From: Siphonodentalium dalli
Lineage: Eukaryota > Mollusca > Scaphopoda > Gadilida > Siphonodentaliidae
Length of the DNA: 64,000 nt
Direction of reading: 5' to 3'
NCBI GenBank assembly: GCA_032622095.1
Contig: CP136062.1
Location: 141,626,351 to 141,690,350 of the forward strand
A model generated the notes under the pieces. It ran no database searches. It saw only the letters and a list, made by a program, of their open reading frames with translations, and was not told the origin of the DNA. Numbering within the stretch: the first letter of the stretch is position 1; each line of letters opens with the position of its first letter. Shown one piece after another: positions 33,584-44,940 of this stretch. Both the position numbers and the translations under genes were made by a program.

Positions 33584-34138
33584 TCTATTATATATTTTTG
33601 AACTTCTGTCTGTATGTATGTATTTGTGTTATAGACTCGAAAAACTGCTCGACCGATCCGACTCAAATTTGGCTTGTAGGCCTACTTTGATCCGGTGAAC
33701 AATATGGGCGGGTCCAATTTCACGTGCGACCGTGTCCTTGACCTTGACCTCGCTCAAATACGCTCATATAGGCATGTTTCTGGACCTCGACCGATCCCAC
33801 TCAAATTTGGTAGCTGGTTCTACTTTGATCACGGGAACAATATGGGCGGGTCCAATTTCACTTGCGACAGTGTCCTTGACCTTGCTCATATACGCTCATA
33901 TAGGCATGTCTCTGGACCTCGACCGATCCGACTCAAATTTGGTATAATGTAGGCCTACTTTGATCCCGGGAACAATATGGGTGGGTCCAATTTCACGTAC
34001 GACCATGTCCTTGACCTTGATCATATTCGCTCATATATAGGCATGTTTCCGGGCCGATCGAACAATAGTTTGTCCAGGCGGAGACGATCACAAATAAATC
34101 CCTAAATAGCCCGGACGAAGAGGGGGCACATCGGCTAG
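33584..34138 (+). mobile_element. Non-autonomous Helitron-like element 3 with internal minisatellite
   Basis: A|TCTATTATATATTTTTG start and GCCCGGACGAAGAGGGGGC hairpin plus CATCGGCTAG|T end. The interior holds three tandem units of about 130-145 bp with AACAATATGGGCGGGTCCAA, TCCTTGACCTTGA and CTCATATAGGCATGT. Confidence 0.7.
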
Positions 34139-34410
34139 TGATCTCTATTTTCGTAGGCGTATTTTACTCCCAAAAAAAAAGAGCCAAAAATAAGACGTTA
34201 AAAGTTCGTTGACACCCATACAATGTTCTGATGACGCAGATTAGGAAGTTTATGTCGGGCATCCGCTTGCTGGATGCTGATTATCTAGGTTAAATTCTAG
34301 AATTCTAGAATATGCAGCTATTAAGGCATATACAAGCACGATAACCTTTCATTCAATCATGTTTTAGATTGACTAGGGACCTCTGATTTTTTAATAGAAG
34401 ATATAAAAAA

Positions 34411-34712
34411 GCAAAGAATCCTACAGTTACAAATATTATTATATGGATGTTAAACCTTTGGTTACTAAATGCGCTGTAATGAGAATTGACTTGAATCATA
34501 TTGATTAATTTGTAGGAATGCTTAGCTATTAAGTTCAACAAGCAGTAACATATAAAAAAAAGAGAAAAGAATCATGCAGTTACAAATATTATTAAATGGA
34601 TGTTAATCCTTTGGTGACTAAATGTGCTGTAATGAGCAGCGACTTGAATCCTATTGATTCATTTGTAGGAATGCTCAGCTATTAAATTCAACATGCGGTA
34701 ACAGATTGTTTG
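34411..34712. repeat. ~152-bp tandem duplication (two units)
   Basis: Unit starts AAAGAATCCTACAGTTACAAA and recurs at about 34,563 as AAAGAATCATGCAGTTACAAA. Shared ATTTGTAGGAATGCT and GCTATTAA. Non-coding. Confidence 0.8.
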
Positions 34713-36460
34713 AATTATTAGCTAAACATTCATACAAATGAATCATTAGAAATTGGTGTTATGGATGTATGAACCTGGCTATTATAAGGCACATTATTAT
34801 TCCTCGCTGATAACGTGTCAAGTGAGCAGGGACTTGGGCTGGAGGGTCTCCAATGTTGGGGCGTCAACCTTGGAAGATCCATGACACATTATAGCTCTAG
34901 ATTGAATGCCATTCTGAAGTGAATTGATTAGTAGCCTTTGATTGGCCACCATGCAAACCGGGAGAGAAACCAGGATACATGGGCCCAGTGAGAAAATGTG
35001 GATATCTGAACCTGAAAATTGCAAAAATCATCTCGACTGGCTTCAAGATTCCCAAGTGTTGGAAGTTTCCAACCTGGCGCCCCCACCCACACAAGATTGG
35101 AAATGTTCCCAACAGATGGAGAGAGAGAGCTGATTTATTTTGCAAAGGAGCATACATTATTTAATACAATGCATATTAATTAAATGGAATTAGATTATTT
35201 GTCTATTAACCAGTTTCTTGCCAATTTCGGGGGGGGGCGGGGGGCGTAAATGTGATATAGAAAACTAGATCACACCTGGTCCCTACTTCCTGTCCACCCA
35301 TCATGAGTTTTGGATCAACTCTAAAGAAGAGGTGTCCATTTGTATATGTCAAATGTGGTTGATTACATGTTTAAAGTGTAGGAAAGTATGCAAATGTTGG
35401 TCTAAAAACGACCGTGATAAATCCCCACTATTAAATAGTTGTCAAATCAAAGAAAACAATTTCAACATATTGTTGGTGTTAAATTTCAAACCAATCTATT
35501 GTAAGATAAGAAATGTTTAACTGTTGAACATTTTGACCAAAGTTGGGGATATACACCAATTGAGCACCCCCTCCCCAAGTCCCCCCACCACCACAATCAC
35601 GTCATAACCTATCAATGATTCAGTTGAACGTGATTTCATAAGTTATATTCATGTCTGGGCGACAAACATGTGTAAATGTCCCTCAGGCGGACTTCAGAGG
35701 AGGAAATATGATGGCGCTGGCATTGAAATATTGTCACACCTGGATCTTTCAATAATTCCCAGATTAAGTAAATGAATATAACATCTCATATTCTCCTGAG
35801 AGTAGATTTATATTACCGTTGGTCATTTATATAGGCGGGCATGATTATGATACTATACTCATCGGGACTTTCAATATTTTATTTCTGCCTATTAATGTCA
35901 CTTAATCTCCCGTATTATGTATTTATTGTGTTATTTCTTAATATACCTGTTATATTATGCAAATCACATAAGCTAGTCATTATCTGGTTTAAAATGTCAG
36001 ATACACAAGACGATTTTCAGACCAAAGTGCAGAAATCGTTCGAATAAATCTCATGTACAGAACCGTCACAGCCGTGATTGGTTTGAAATAGAACCATAAC
36101 ACGCACCCGTGTTGATTACGAGGCCACAGCTCCCACTTATCAACCCCTATTCTCAACTATTTTACAAAAGAATAACGGGTATACTTTATAGTCAGTGGTT
36201 GTCTTCAGAATGCGTTTCATATTTGATACGCCACGAAAAACAAAGAAATTGCGTCCACGTGGCTTGATTTTCAGTGATAACATGTTGATATTTACGCGTT
36301 AACTCGCTAATACCGAGTTAATTGTGGTCTAGAGTTCAGTTTCGATAACAAGGCACTTCTGCAGCCTTTGTTCATTCAGGAAAGTATAATATATTCAAGA
36401 TATCTATAATTATGCTTGATTTTGTCACAAAAATGATTATTTTCAATCATCAGGAACCGT
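34713..36460. other. No gene recognised
   Basis: Short overlapping frames at 34,818-35,164 on both strands without family features. A G-rich run at 35,230-35,245. Confidence 0.4.
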
Positions 36461-36718
36461 AACAAATCAGGCAAGAACCATCACAATACCGGCGATAGAA
36501 CGACTTCCGATGTAACAGTTCCTACACAGTGAAATTTCCCGTCATGCAGAAAATCAAAAAGGTTCCCAGGTTTTGAACTGGTAGAATATAACAAATCAGG
36601 CAAGAACCATCACAATACCGGCGATAGAACGACTTCCGATGTAACAGTTCCTACACAGTGAAATTTCCCGTCATGCAGAAAATCAAAAAGGTTCCCAGGT
36701 TTTGAACTGGTAGAATAT
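36461..36718 (+). repeat. 129-bp tandem repeat, two virtually identical units
   Basis: Units 36,461-36,589 and 36,590-36,718 (from AACAAATCAGGCAAGAACCA to GAACTGGTAGAATAT) are the same over their whole length by eye, so the duplication is very recent or recently homogenised. An older inverted relative is at 32,975-33,090. Confidence 0.9.
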
Positions 36719-37121
36719 TATGGGAATTTATGGGCGTAGCCAGAATAGAGCTTTGTGGCATGATCTACATCAAAATAAGTTATCAAATTTGACTCATATA
36801 GCAATATAAGTTTAGCATATCTGGTCATGCAGTAGCATAGTTTTTGTGTCAAAATTAAAACGTTGAACCCTTCAAATGAATTCGTAGAAAGCACCAGTAT
36901 TTGTGATTGCCACAAGCCAAACAAAAAAACAACAAGATAGTTGTAAAATCAAATATTTAGGAACATGTCCATATCTGAGCAAAGCTCGCGTGCGAATGAA
37001 TCAACGGTGACATGATAACACCAGTCGACAGTCGCCACTTAGACACGCCCTCACTCAAGATTATTTACAGCTCCACCCTTTGACTGATTGTTTGACAATT
37101 CTAAACCGCGATGAAGAAAAG

Positions 37122-37485
37122 ACGGATTCGTCATCTCAAGTTTAGCCTCGATAAAGCTGGTTTAGCTGGACCGCCGAATTAGATGGTTTAGTTGCCGATT
37201 TAAGCTTATAAAACGCAAACACAATATTGAAATTGACAAAAACTTATCCCCATATGCTTTATATGTGTGACTGCTTCTCGCTTATAAATGTTTAGTCAAA
37301 ATATGACCGCTGTCGTAATTAGGAAAGTACGTTTAATTATCTCGACGAAACAGAGACACTACTGCTAAACCACTGGTCTGGCTGGCCCAGGTTTTCGGGT
37401 TTAAACCATGGATTTTGCTGACTCACGGCGGTTTAAACCTAGAGGTTTACGTAGACCAGGTTTAAACCTGAGATGACGAATCCGG
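37122..37485. mobile_element. ~364-bp MITE with GGATTCGTCATCTCA ends
   Basis: Left end CGGATTCGTCATCTCAAGTTT, right end AAACCTGAGATGACGAATCCG. Several GTTTAAACC strings inside, as in the fragment at 32,048. Confidence 0.75.
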
Positions 37486-38135
37486 CCTAACTAAACGTTC
37501 TTATACTCATTACCAAATCAAGAACAGACTAACCAGGAATGCTCGTTACTATGTAACATATTACAATTTAACCTTGTAATATGTTCCTTTTATAGCGTTT
37601 CTTGTATCAAAATGAGCTATAAATATATGTCACAAAAGACTTATGCCACCCCCACACCCTGAGATTCTGAGGGTCCGTCCGTACAAACCAGCTATTTTCC
37701 TTTTGTACAATATGCAATTAGCATTGCTACTTAACTGCCAGTAATTGGATTTGAATATATACATGTATATACGATAGAACGATAGGTATAATCCATTTTA
37801 ATTTCTTCACCAGAGTTACGGTCCTTCTTGGACTTAGAAAATAGCCACATTTTCCTCCTTACAAGTATTTAGCATTTCCCACCCTATAGACTGAGCGTCG
37901 TGGCATATGCACGATTGGTGTTGCACTCGTTGGATTCGCGAGAGATTGATAGCCTCATGCAGACACAGGGGCACGCCCCTAAAAACGAGTAAAAAATTAT
38001 AAATTAAAAACTATAAATTAAAAATGAGCGCGCTACTTTAACAAACACATCAGTATTGATATAATATGTTTTTCGCGGGAGTTCACTATTTCAAATTCGT
38101 CCTCATTTCTAACGGCCATAATTCATAGACACCTC
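37486..38135. other. No feature recognised; left flank of the segmental duplication
   Basis: Includes a TATAAATTAAAA-type direct repeat at 37,994-38,025. Unrelated to the sequence left of 51,130. Confidence 0.4.
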
Positions 38136-38466
38136 AACCGATTCCTAATTTTCCAACGCCAATCGATCGAGAAAAAGCTATATTTTACAAAGTTGCTTCA
38201 CAATTCTTGGATAAACTGCTCGACAACTCATGAAACAGACGATGAACAAAACATGTAACAATGATTGGAATAAACAACTAATCAAGCTGCGCCGGTGCAT
38301 CATTAAAGATAATTTACCCGTGCATTATCTTATATATGCGTACATGTAGCCTCGCATATATATAAGAGAATGCACTGGCTAACAAGGTCAAGGTAGATAT
38401 TTTAAGGCTCTTATATATGCGAGGCTCCATATGGGAGAAAATAAATATGAAGCCCCCTGTCCTCAA

Positions 38467-38686
38467 ACGCTTCTATCAATTAATATTGATTATATTTCGA
38501 ATTTTCTGGTATAATCAATGGTATAATCAATTTGGGACAGTCCAGGGCCCGCGTTCGTTCTGAGCGTATCATGGGCGATAGCTCTATCTAAAACATCTTA
38601 AAATGGTAACGAAAAAATCTCCCACTTGGCCATCGCACTATGTAAGAAAATATCGATATAAAATCAATATTAATTGATAGAAGCGT
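38467..38686. mobile_element. 220-bp MITE with 25-bp near-perfect inverted termini (copy 1)
   Basis: ACGCTTCTATCAATTAATAT at the left is mirrored by ATATTAATTGATAGAAGCGT at the right. Present at the same place in copy 2 (51,458-51,676), so it predates the duplication. Confidence 0.75.
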
Positions 38687-40608
38687 GTCCGGAAAGGTGT
38701 CTTCGACTCATATTTACTATTTTATACTCCGGAAACCAGATAAAACATATTTAGGAAGGGATAGACCATCTTTAACTCCAGTGTGGACTAATCAATCTAA
38801 TCCAATGTTGGCATGTCAGTTTCTCAGCCAAAAATACATATCAAGTTCGAATATGGGTTCTGTCCAGTTATTTCGGCATGAGTTACGACTTCGAAATTAC
38901 ATGTACATAGACAAATGTACATGTGCCTGCATGATTTAATAACATTTTGGTTTGCAACATATTTACGCAGTTCGGAATATTTTATCGGAAGTTTGTATAG
39001 AAATACAGGTCGACAAGTTCAACTATGGGTTCAGATCAACGCGTTTTGCACGAGTGGTGCAGACATTTTTCAGACTTGGAATTTATCCAATTTGAAAACA
39101 TATTTGGTTTCTGACTGATAACTCCAGATTTGGTTATTTTCTCGCAACTAAGATTGGTACATGTGTTCTTCAAAACTGCAGGCAACTTCAACGTTTCGAA
39201 TATGGGTAGGGTCCTCCGTTGATTTTGCACGAGTTCTAGCCCTTCTCAACATAATTAATCCGAGTTGATGTAATTATTTATGAGTTTAACAAACTGGCGT
39301 ATTTAGCCACGCCCAAACGATGCTCTTGAATTTAAAACATCTAGTTCCGATAGTTACTACATGTTTTCATTTTATTATTTATTTTGTAATTAAAATATGT
39401 TGATATATTTAGCATTGCTTACTCTCTAAATTGAAGTCGTGACAATGATAGCCTGGGACCCGTTTGTCTCTAGCATGTGACAATAAAGAGCGTTTGTTTA
39501 ATTATTTATTTAAACGGTGAAAATAAAGAGCATTCGTCTACATTATGCGATAAACCTTGAATGCATTTGATAAATATTTCCGACTTTGTCTGACTTTGTT
39601 AAGTCTTTCTCATGCATACAAATTCTGTATAAATAAGTATTTCAGATATTGATCGGCCTATTTTGTTAACAGGAACGCTACAAAAGCAAGACATTCCTAG
39701 ATTTAGTTATTATCCCACTTGCAGGTTGGGGATATACATGATTTGTTTGAACATATTTATTGTGACCCAAATATTACAACATCCTAAAGGACATCGACCG
39801 TTTAAATTTCGAAATGGCACGAGCACACGGAATGCAGTCCATAGAACTAACTATTCACAAAATCATTCCTTTACTTGGAAAACACAATATACCAACATTA
39901 GTCCAGATCGAAGTAGTATAAAACAGAACTTTTATGTGAGTACCCACGACCTGACGACTCAATGTTGGGGGTAACATAAAGTCGGCAAGGCATACGGTAT
40001 TGAGTCGCCATACCCGACCTATAGTCGTCAGTTTGTAAGTTAAAAAAAACAAATGACATTTGAACACTGAAAAACGAAACTATGAATCGTGAACAATTAT
40101 TTATTGTAGTTATGAATCGTGATTCTGATAAACGAAAAGTCTTTTTGCAGCTTCCTCGAATGCCGCGACGTATACATCTGCCACGAGAAAGACGGTCATG
40201 CACAGCTGTTGCGGCCCAGTTCGTCTGCTCAGAAGTATGCAAATGACTGAATTTCATTACAAATCAGACGAGCAATGTCATGAATATCTCAAGTTTTATT
40301 TTTTCAGACAACGATTTGCTTCATTATTAGATAGATTCCGAGTGATATTTTAAAGAAACTGGACTTTGCGAACACCATGCGTGCCTTTAAGCTATAGTTC
40401 CAGGAAGAAACAGTGTATTTTCATTGTTGAATATCCAATAATCGCCAAAGAACAATAACATATCATACCCACAGAGAATGTCCACATAAAATAGTCAATG
40501 CGTATGTGACTTTTCTCCGACGTAACACATCTCGCCCATGAATTTAAACCTGCCACAGAATTAAAGTCCCCACCCTTCAGTAATTAGTACGAATGCAGCT
40601 AGAATTGA
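38687..40608. other. Intergenic part of duplication copy 1; conserved 95-bp island
   Basis: Two AAAGAGC motifs at 39,485 and 39,525. A G+C-richer island at 40,151-40,252 (CTTCCTCGAATGCCGCGACG to CTCAGAAGTATGCAAAT) differs from copy 2 at one base. A likely poly(A) signal for the light chain gene (AATAAA on the minus strand) lies at about 40,295-40,300. Confidence 0.45.
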
Positions 40609-41088
40609 TCAGTCATCGTTGTGCTTTCCTTTGATGATGTTAACGAACTCATTGTAATTGAAGTGTCCTCCGGATATAGGTGCTTCCTTCCAAGTCCGCG
40701 CGATCTCATCTTTAGTGAAGTTATCTCCCATGTTTTGAAGCAGATCTTTGAGGTATGCTTCCGGAATTGTTCCTTTCCCTTCCTCGTCGAACATTTTGAA
40801 AGCATCAATGAGTGTGCTCTCGGAATCCGTCCCGCCAATTTTCTCGCCAAACAAGGTCAGAAACATCGTGAAGTTAAGCGGACCTGGAGCCTCTTTCAGC
40901 ATCTCTTTAAGATCCTTGTCGTTCGGCGTCTTCCCGAATTGCGAATATATTTCCTTCAAATCAACCAACTCGATCAATCCATCTCTATTAGAATCGATCA
41001 CAGAGAAAGCCTCTTTCAGTTCCTGCATAACTTTTTGTGGGAGTTTGGTGAAGGCTCCTGAAGCGCATTGTTTCGTCTTGTCAGCCAT
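40609..41088 (-). CDS. Myosin regulatory light chain, molluscan type (copy 1)
   Basis: A 159-residue calcium-binding-fold protein that wraps the IQ motif of the myosin heavy chain neck; in molluscs this subunit regulates contraction through calcium binding. EF-hand 1 loop is DSNRDGLIELVD (residues about 32-43, with Asp at position 12, as is typical of regulatory light chains). Lobe 2 carries EAPGPLNFTMFLTLF, lobe 3 starts DEEGKGTI, and lobe 4 contains NMGDNFTKDE and GGHFNYNEF. These match the scallop-type regulatory chain in order and length. I start at MADKTK because family members begin there; an in-frame ATG at 41,115 would add nine residues. No intron interrupts the ORF. The protein is identical in copy 2. 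No phosphorylatable R-x-x-S as in vertebrate chains is seen near the N-terminus. Confidence 0.9.
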   Translation of the reverse strand: MADKTKQCASGAFTKLPQKVMQELKEAFSVIDSNRDGLIELVDLKEIYSQFGKTPNDKDLKEMLKEAPGPLNFTMFLTLFGEKIGGTDSESTLIDAFKMFDEEGKGTIPEAYLKDLLQNMGDNFTKDEIARTWKEAPISGGHFNYNEFVNIIKGKHNDD

Positions 41089-41149
41089 TTCGATTCTTGA
41101 TTTCGATATCGACAACAGGAACGTATGTCAGCCAGCGAATTGTGAGGTT

Positions 41150-41186
41150 TGGTGATGCTTTCAGAGTCCTATTCACTTATATAGGG
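41150..41186 (-). promoter_or_regulatory. TATA promoter of light chain copy 1
   Basis: On the minus strand CTATATAAG at 41,176-41,184 stands about 90 bp upstream of the MADK start. A start site about 25-30 bp downstream of the TATA box would leave a 60-bp leader. Conserved in copy 2. Confidence 0.6.
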
Positions 41187-42009
41187 GATACTTGACCATA
41201 TACATACCCGCCGGGTAGCAGGAGCCCACCACAAACCCGCTGGTGGCATATGTGATGTCATGCTGGGCACAGCACCCGGTGTATGGCAATACTCGTATCT
41301 GATATGGCCGGTCAACTAATTGGATATATGTTAATTGGGTATAATACCGGATATATGATGTCATAATTATGTTATATCAACGTCCGTCTTACATATTAAT
41401 TCAGGAATAAACATCCCGCGATTGAGGGCTGCTGAGTATACGCATTCATCCTCCATACCCACATCTTGTCCCTGTTTTCAATCTGTGGATTTCTATAATA
41501 TAATTAGTAATAATTCATAAACGACCATCCCTTTTATCTGGTCATGCAAGCACCACGCCCGATGTCAGTCCATGCATGCTATCAATCCATGGGGAACCGC
41601 AGAGCGATTTTAGTCTAGACGCTGTTGCTTTGTCCAGATTGCGGTTTAAATATATATTCAGGTTTTCGACGTCCGATTACAACATAGTAATTATATCATA
41701 ATATCATCTTCTGTTGTGTTCTGTTGAAAAAATGCAGAAAACTTAATATGACTTATAAACTAGACCTAAAATACCAAAGAATATAATTAAGTTATTGAAA
41801 ATTTGACCAATAAATTCTTTTTGTCCCTTTAAAACAACGAAATTGTCTGAAATATTTGCATTGAAAATTCAATATCAAACAAAATAACGCATTTTACGTG
41901 GCACTTCTCGTTCCAAACCTGCTATTCTATACATACATTTGTAAGATTCAAAATAAATGGTAATTATGTCATATATCATAATAATTAGTCTGGAACCCTG
42001 AATAGATCT
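41187..42009. other. Upstream region of light chain copy 1
   Basis: No recognised element. Collinear with 54,160-54,989 with small indels. Confidence 0.4.
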
Positions 42010-42790
42010 TTAATATTTTGGACATGCATAGGGATATTTTGAAGTCCATGTTTGCAAAAGATAAGATATTGTGACCACGTTTTGACTCAGAACTACTGGC
42101 CTTGATGACGGTCGAATATAGCCGTTAGACTTGGATCTTTCAATATCCAACAGAGCAGCAACACAAGCAGCTACGTCTGGTGTCAGATTGCCAACTTTAT
42201 TGGTACCGTCGAACACGGCAACAGTATTCTTGTCGTGCCCAGTTTGATTCTCGCATTAGGCGGGCACCATCAGGGGTGGTCCAAACGTTAGCCATTTTTT
42301 GTGGGATAAGGCCGGCGGTTACCAATGTGTGCTCTCGTTTTTCGAGTTGTTGAGATTGACTTTCGTGACAATTATTGTTGTCACTGCATTGGAGCTTAAG
42401 ACGCTTCCATGATTGAATGGTATTGAATTGAAGATCTGCGTGCACTTTGAATGCTTCTTTATAAAAGCGCTTTTTTGTGGATTGATCGAGCATTCAATCG
42501 CTAGGCTGGTGGGCAATCCCCAGACGTGGTCACACCACCATCGGCACAAATACTGGCATCGCTGGCGACTACACGCGATTCTTGGTAACCGTGCCCACAT
42601 ACCACGTTGATAATTCCGTCTTCACATATACAAACATTGATTGGTTTGTCCTCTTTGTCTGGTGGATTGGCGACTGCTGTTCTGCAAGACTTGTAGTTTC
42701 ATCATCCTGTTCATCTTGGGTTTCTTGTTCGCTTCCCAACGATACGTCATTTTGTTCAGCATCACTAGAACAACCACATAGTAACATCAC
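42010..42790 (-). pseudogene. Unrecognised minus-strand coding remnant (copy 1)
   Basis: Three overlapping minus-strand frames: 42,569-42,790 (acidic SLGSEQETQDEQDDETTSLA), 42,197-42,493 (KKRFYKEAFKVHADLQFNTI, QKMANVWTTPDGARLMRESN) and 42,010-42,216 (TPDVAACVAALLDIERSKSN, VVTISYLLQTW). Their order and protein-like composition suggest one broken gene read right to left. All are present in copy 2 with further breaks. I do not recognise the family; a transposon-derived gene is possible. Confidence 0.35.
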
Positions 42791-44580
42791 AGTCTCATCA
42801 CAGTTATATATTTTGCTCCGGATTATATCGCAAGACGTTCGATTCGAGTGTTGTCCCCAATAAGGTGAAGTGTAATTCCCTAGAACAGTATATCAATACT
42901 TTTTCAACTACAAACTGTGGAACACAAATTACTATTTCTTACAATACTTAAGAGCTGTAAATATTAAGTTCACTTGTATATTATGGTGCGCTAGAACATG
43001 TACTTACTTTTATCCGTTGGGCGTGTTGGGTCGATTTATCTATAGGTAACTTATAGGTATTCACAGGTAAATTGAGACATTGAAATTGAATCAAAATCCT
43101 GGTTCCGTGCCTACCAGAATTATAAACTAAACATTAGTTCACCATTCACATAAAGAGGAACATCTAACTTTTATAGGGTAATGATTCTGACAAAGTCTGC
43201 ATGGGGCGTATGTAGTTTCGAACTAATCTGCCACATATATTGTGGCCTGCTGAACTGTTCCTCCACCAAGCAAAATAATTTTCTGACATGCATGGGAAGG
43301 GAAAAATATCGTATAATGTAGAGGGGATCTTATTGATTTGGCTATATATTGCCCATTCAATGTTTTCAGCAAATAATTGGAAGGGTATTGGTGTTTTTCA
43401 GCAATCCTAAAGTCGTCAGTGCCGTCCTAATGTCGCCAGCTTGAAAAAAAAGGCTTTTATATCAACACGGAGAAGTAACGATGGAAGATAGGTAACTCTA
43501 AATGAACTTCACACCCTCTCTTCCACGATGTAACCCAACTAGAAAGTAAACAATCACGGTTTTAATGTACACCTATTTTTCGATAATATTGTCGCCAGTG
43601 ATTGCTTCCAGCTGGGTACAAACATAGTACTTACGAAATATGTTTATTTCTGTGAGAACATATACGTATGCCGTTTGATGGCAGTGATTACTTTCGATTT
43701 GTGGCGAGATAATTGATCTTTCTAAACACGCGACACTTGAACTTATTTTGCCTCGCACTAGAACGAGATTAACTGACGACATTACATAGGTGACGACTTT
43801 ATGTCGATGTACGTTAGATTGCAATTTTATATGAGCATATTGGATGAGGGTGCACATGGGATTGAACATAAGTTATATAACTTAGATTAGTTCCTCTTCC
43901 TGTTCACTGAAGATCACCGAGCTACTATGTATCTGAAATGTGTAAAATAGTGTAGAATACGTTGAAATTCCGATACTGAATATGATAATTAATAAAAACT
44001 TGGCATAAGTTGCTGTGGCCCATGTTACTTACGTTGGGCAATACTCAATTCGTATATTCGGTCATGAGGACGTGAAGAATTACAATACCCCCTCCCTGTG
44101 TTGAACCATCGCACCTAACTGGATCAGAAAGCCTCTAATTTGAATGTCCTCTTATATGGAAATTAGTGTCAATATGAGTTTCAGTGAAACGTAAGATAAC
44201 ATAGCACATGTCGTTTATTCGCTATAGGTATGTGTCTAATACTGATATGAACTATTGATAAGAAGTTTTGGTCACCGTTGGCCGATATATTTTCTGGGCC
44301 TGGAATTTGATGAATGTCGCCGCACCTAATCAATAGAATTTCTTGATTCGGTTCCGGCGTATCAAATGAAAAGTCCCTATCGAGTTTCTCCGTTTACTAA
44401 TTCTTCAAGAGCCATTCGAGATGGTGTTATAATTCATTCGTCCGTACGTCCATCCGTGTGTGAGTACTTGTGTCCGACCGAGCAAATATCGCAGCCAGGG
44501 GTTGTTGGATCTGAGTGAAATTGACATGGTTGGCAAACAGGAGGCCTTTTAAAAGACGTTGTTCGCATTTTCTGTTCTGT
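42791..44580. other. Intergenic part of duplication copy 1
   Basis: No gene. 43,409-43,440 (TAAAGTCGTCAG, TAATGTCGCCAG) is mirrored by ACTGACGACATTA and GTGACGACTTTA at about 43,772-43,802, giving a possible ~400-bp inverted-terminus element; similar GACGACT strings occur at 39,950-40,035. Confidence 0.4.
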
Positions 44581-44748
44581 TGTGTATAACAAATATCCTT
44601 TTCGTATCTATATATAAACAAATGGGCGGTCTCTTGGTGCTTACATTTTTGTACCTCGTTCCGGTCGTGTCGTGTACAGATATTTCTCAAAATGGTAGCT
44701 ATCTAATGCCAAAATCTAGTGATTATTGTGTGAATGGGTGGTTTCGCC
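44581..44748 (+). repeat. Secretory-signal module, copy 1a
   Basis: A ~165-bp block (GTGTATAACAAATATCC to GTGTGAATGGGTG) found again at 47,555, 57,511 and, split by an insertion, 61,013/62,317. The only copy with an unbroken ORF is this one. Confidence 0.75.
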
Positions 44749-44759
44749 TACTTGTCTGA
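44622..44759 (+). CDS. Short secreted-type ORF, 45 residues
   Basis: Starts MGGLLVLTFLYLVPVVSC, a classical signal peptide: short N-region, hydrophobic core and small residues before a likely cut after SC. TDISQNGSYLMPKSSDYCVN and WFRLLV follow. Family unknown. It could be the first exon of a longer secreted protein, since the sister copies diverge right after VNG. TATATAAACAA lies just upstream of the ATG. The ORF is short, and all three other copies are disrupted, so function is uncertain. Confidence 0.4.
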   Translation: MGGLLVLTFLYLVPVVSCTDISQNGSYLMPKSSDYCVNGWFRLLV

Positions 44760-44835
44760 TGTCTTGATCTTTGAACACACAAAAAGAAATCGCATGCAAC
44801 AATTCTAATCCCGCTTTCTATAAGCCATAATTATA

Positions 44836-44940
44836 TCAGTCCATCGTCAAAGCTTCATTGGAAGACTCGCGTTGCAGGGATGCGAGTACAAATGTCCTAC
44901 TGAAGCATAACAGTACGATGATAAAACAAAATCGTTGCAT
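44836..44940 (-). CDS. Short ORF with signal peptide-like start, 34 residues (copy 1)
   Basis: MQRFCFIIVLLCFSRTFVLA is followed by SLQRESSNEALTMD and a stop. A basic residue, a hydrophobic core and an A/S cleavage-like site make it signal-peptide-like. Copy 2 (57,758-57,862) keeps the frame with two replacements (Q2K, R15T). The frame remains open upstream for 61 more codons, so the start is a guess. Unknown family. Confidence 0.3.
   Translation of the reverse strand: MQRFCFIIVLLCFSRTFVLASLQRESSNEALTMD

Noticed and set aside
34818-35164. Four overlapping ORFs around 35 kb as a gene
   Set aside because: Mutually overlapping on both strands, no domain, no splice or promoter pattern.
40621-41155. 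Plus-strand ORFs of 146 and 135 codons over the light chain gene
   Set aside because: Antisense shadows of the minus-strand gene; the sense protein has a recognisable family and identical sequence in both copies, the antisense ones do not.
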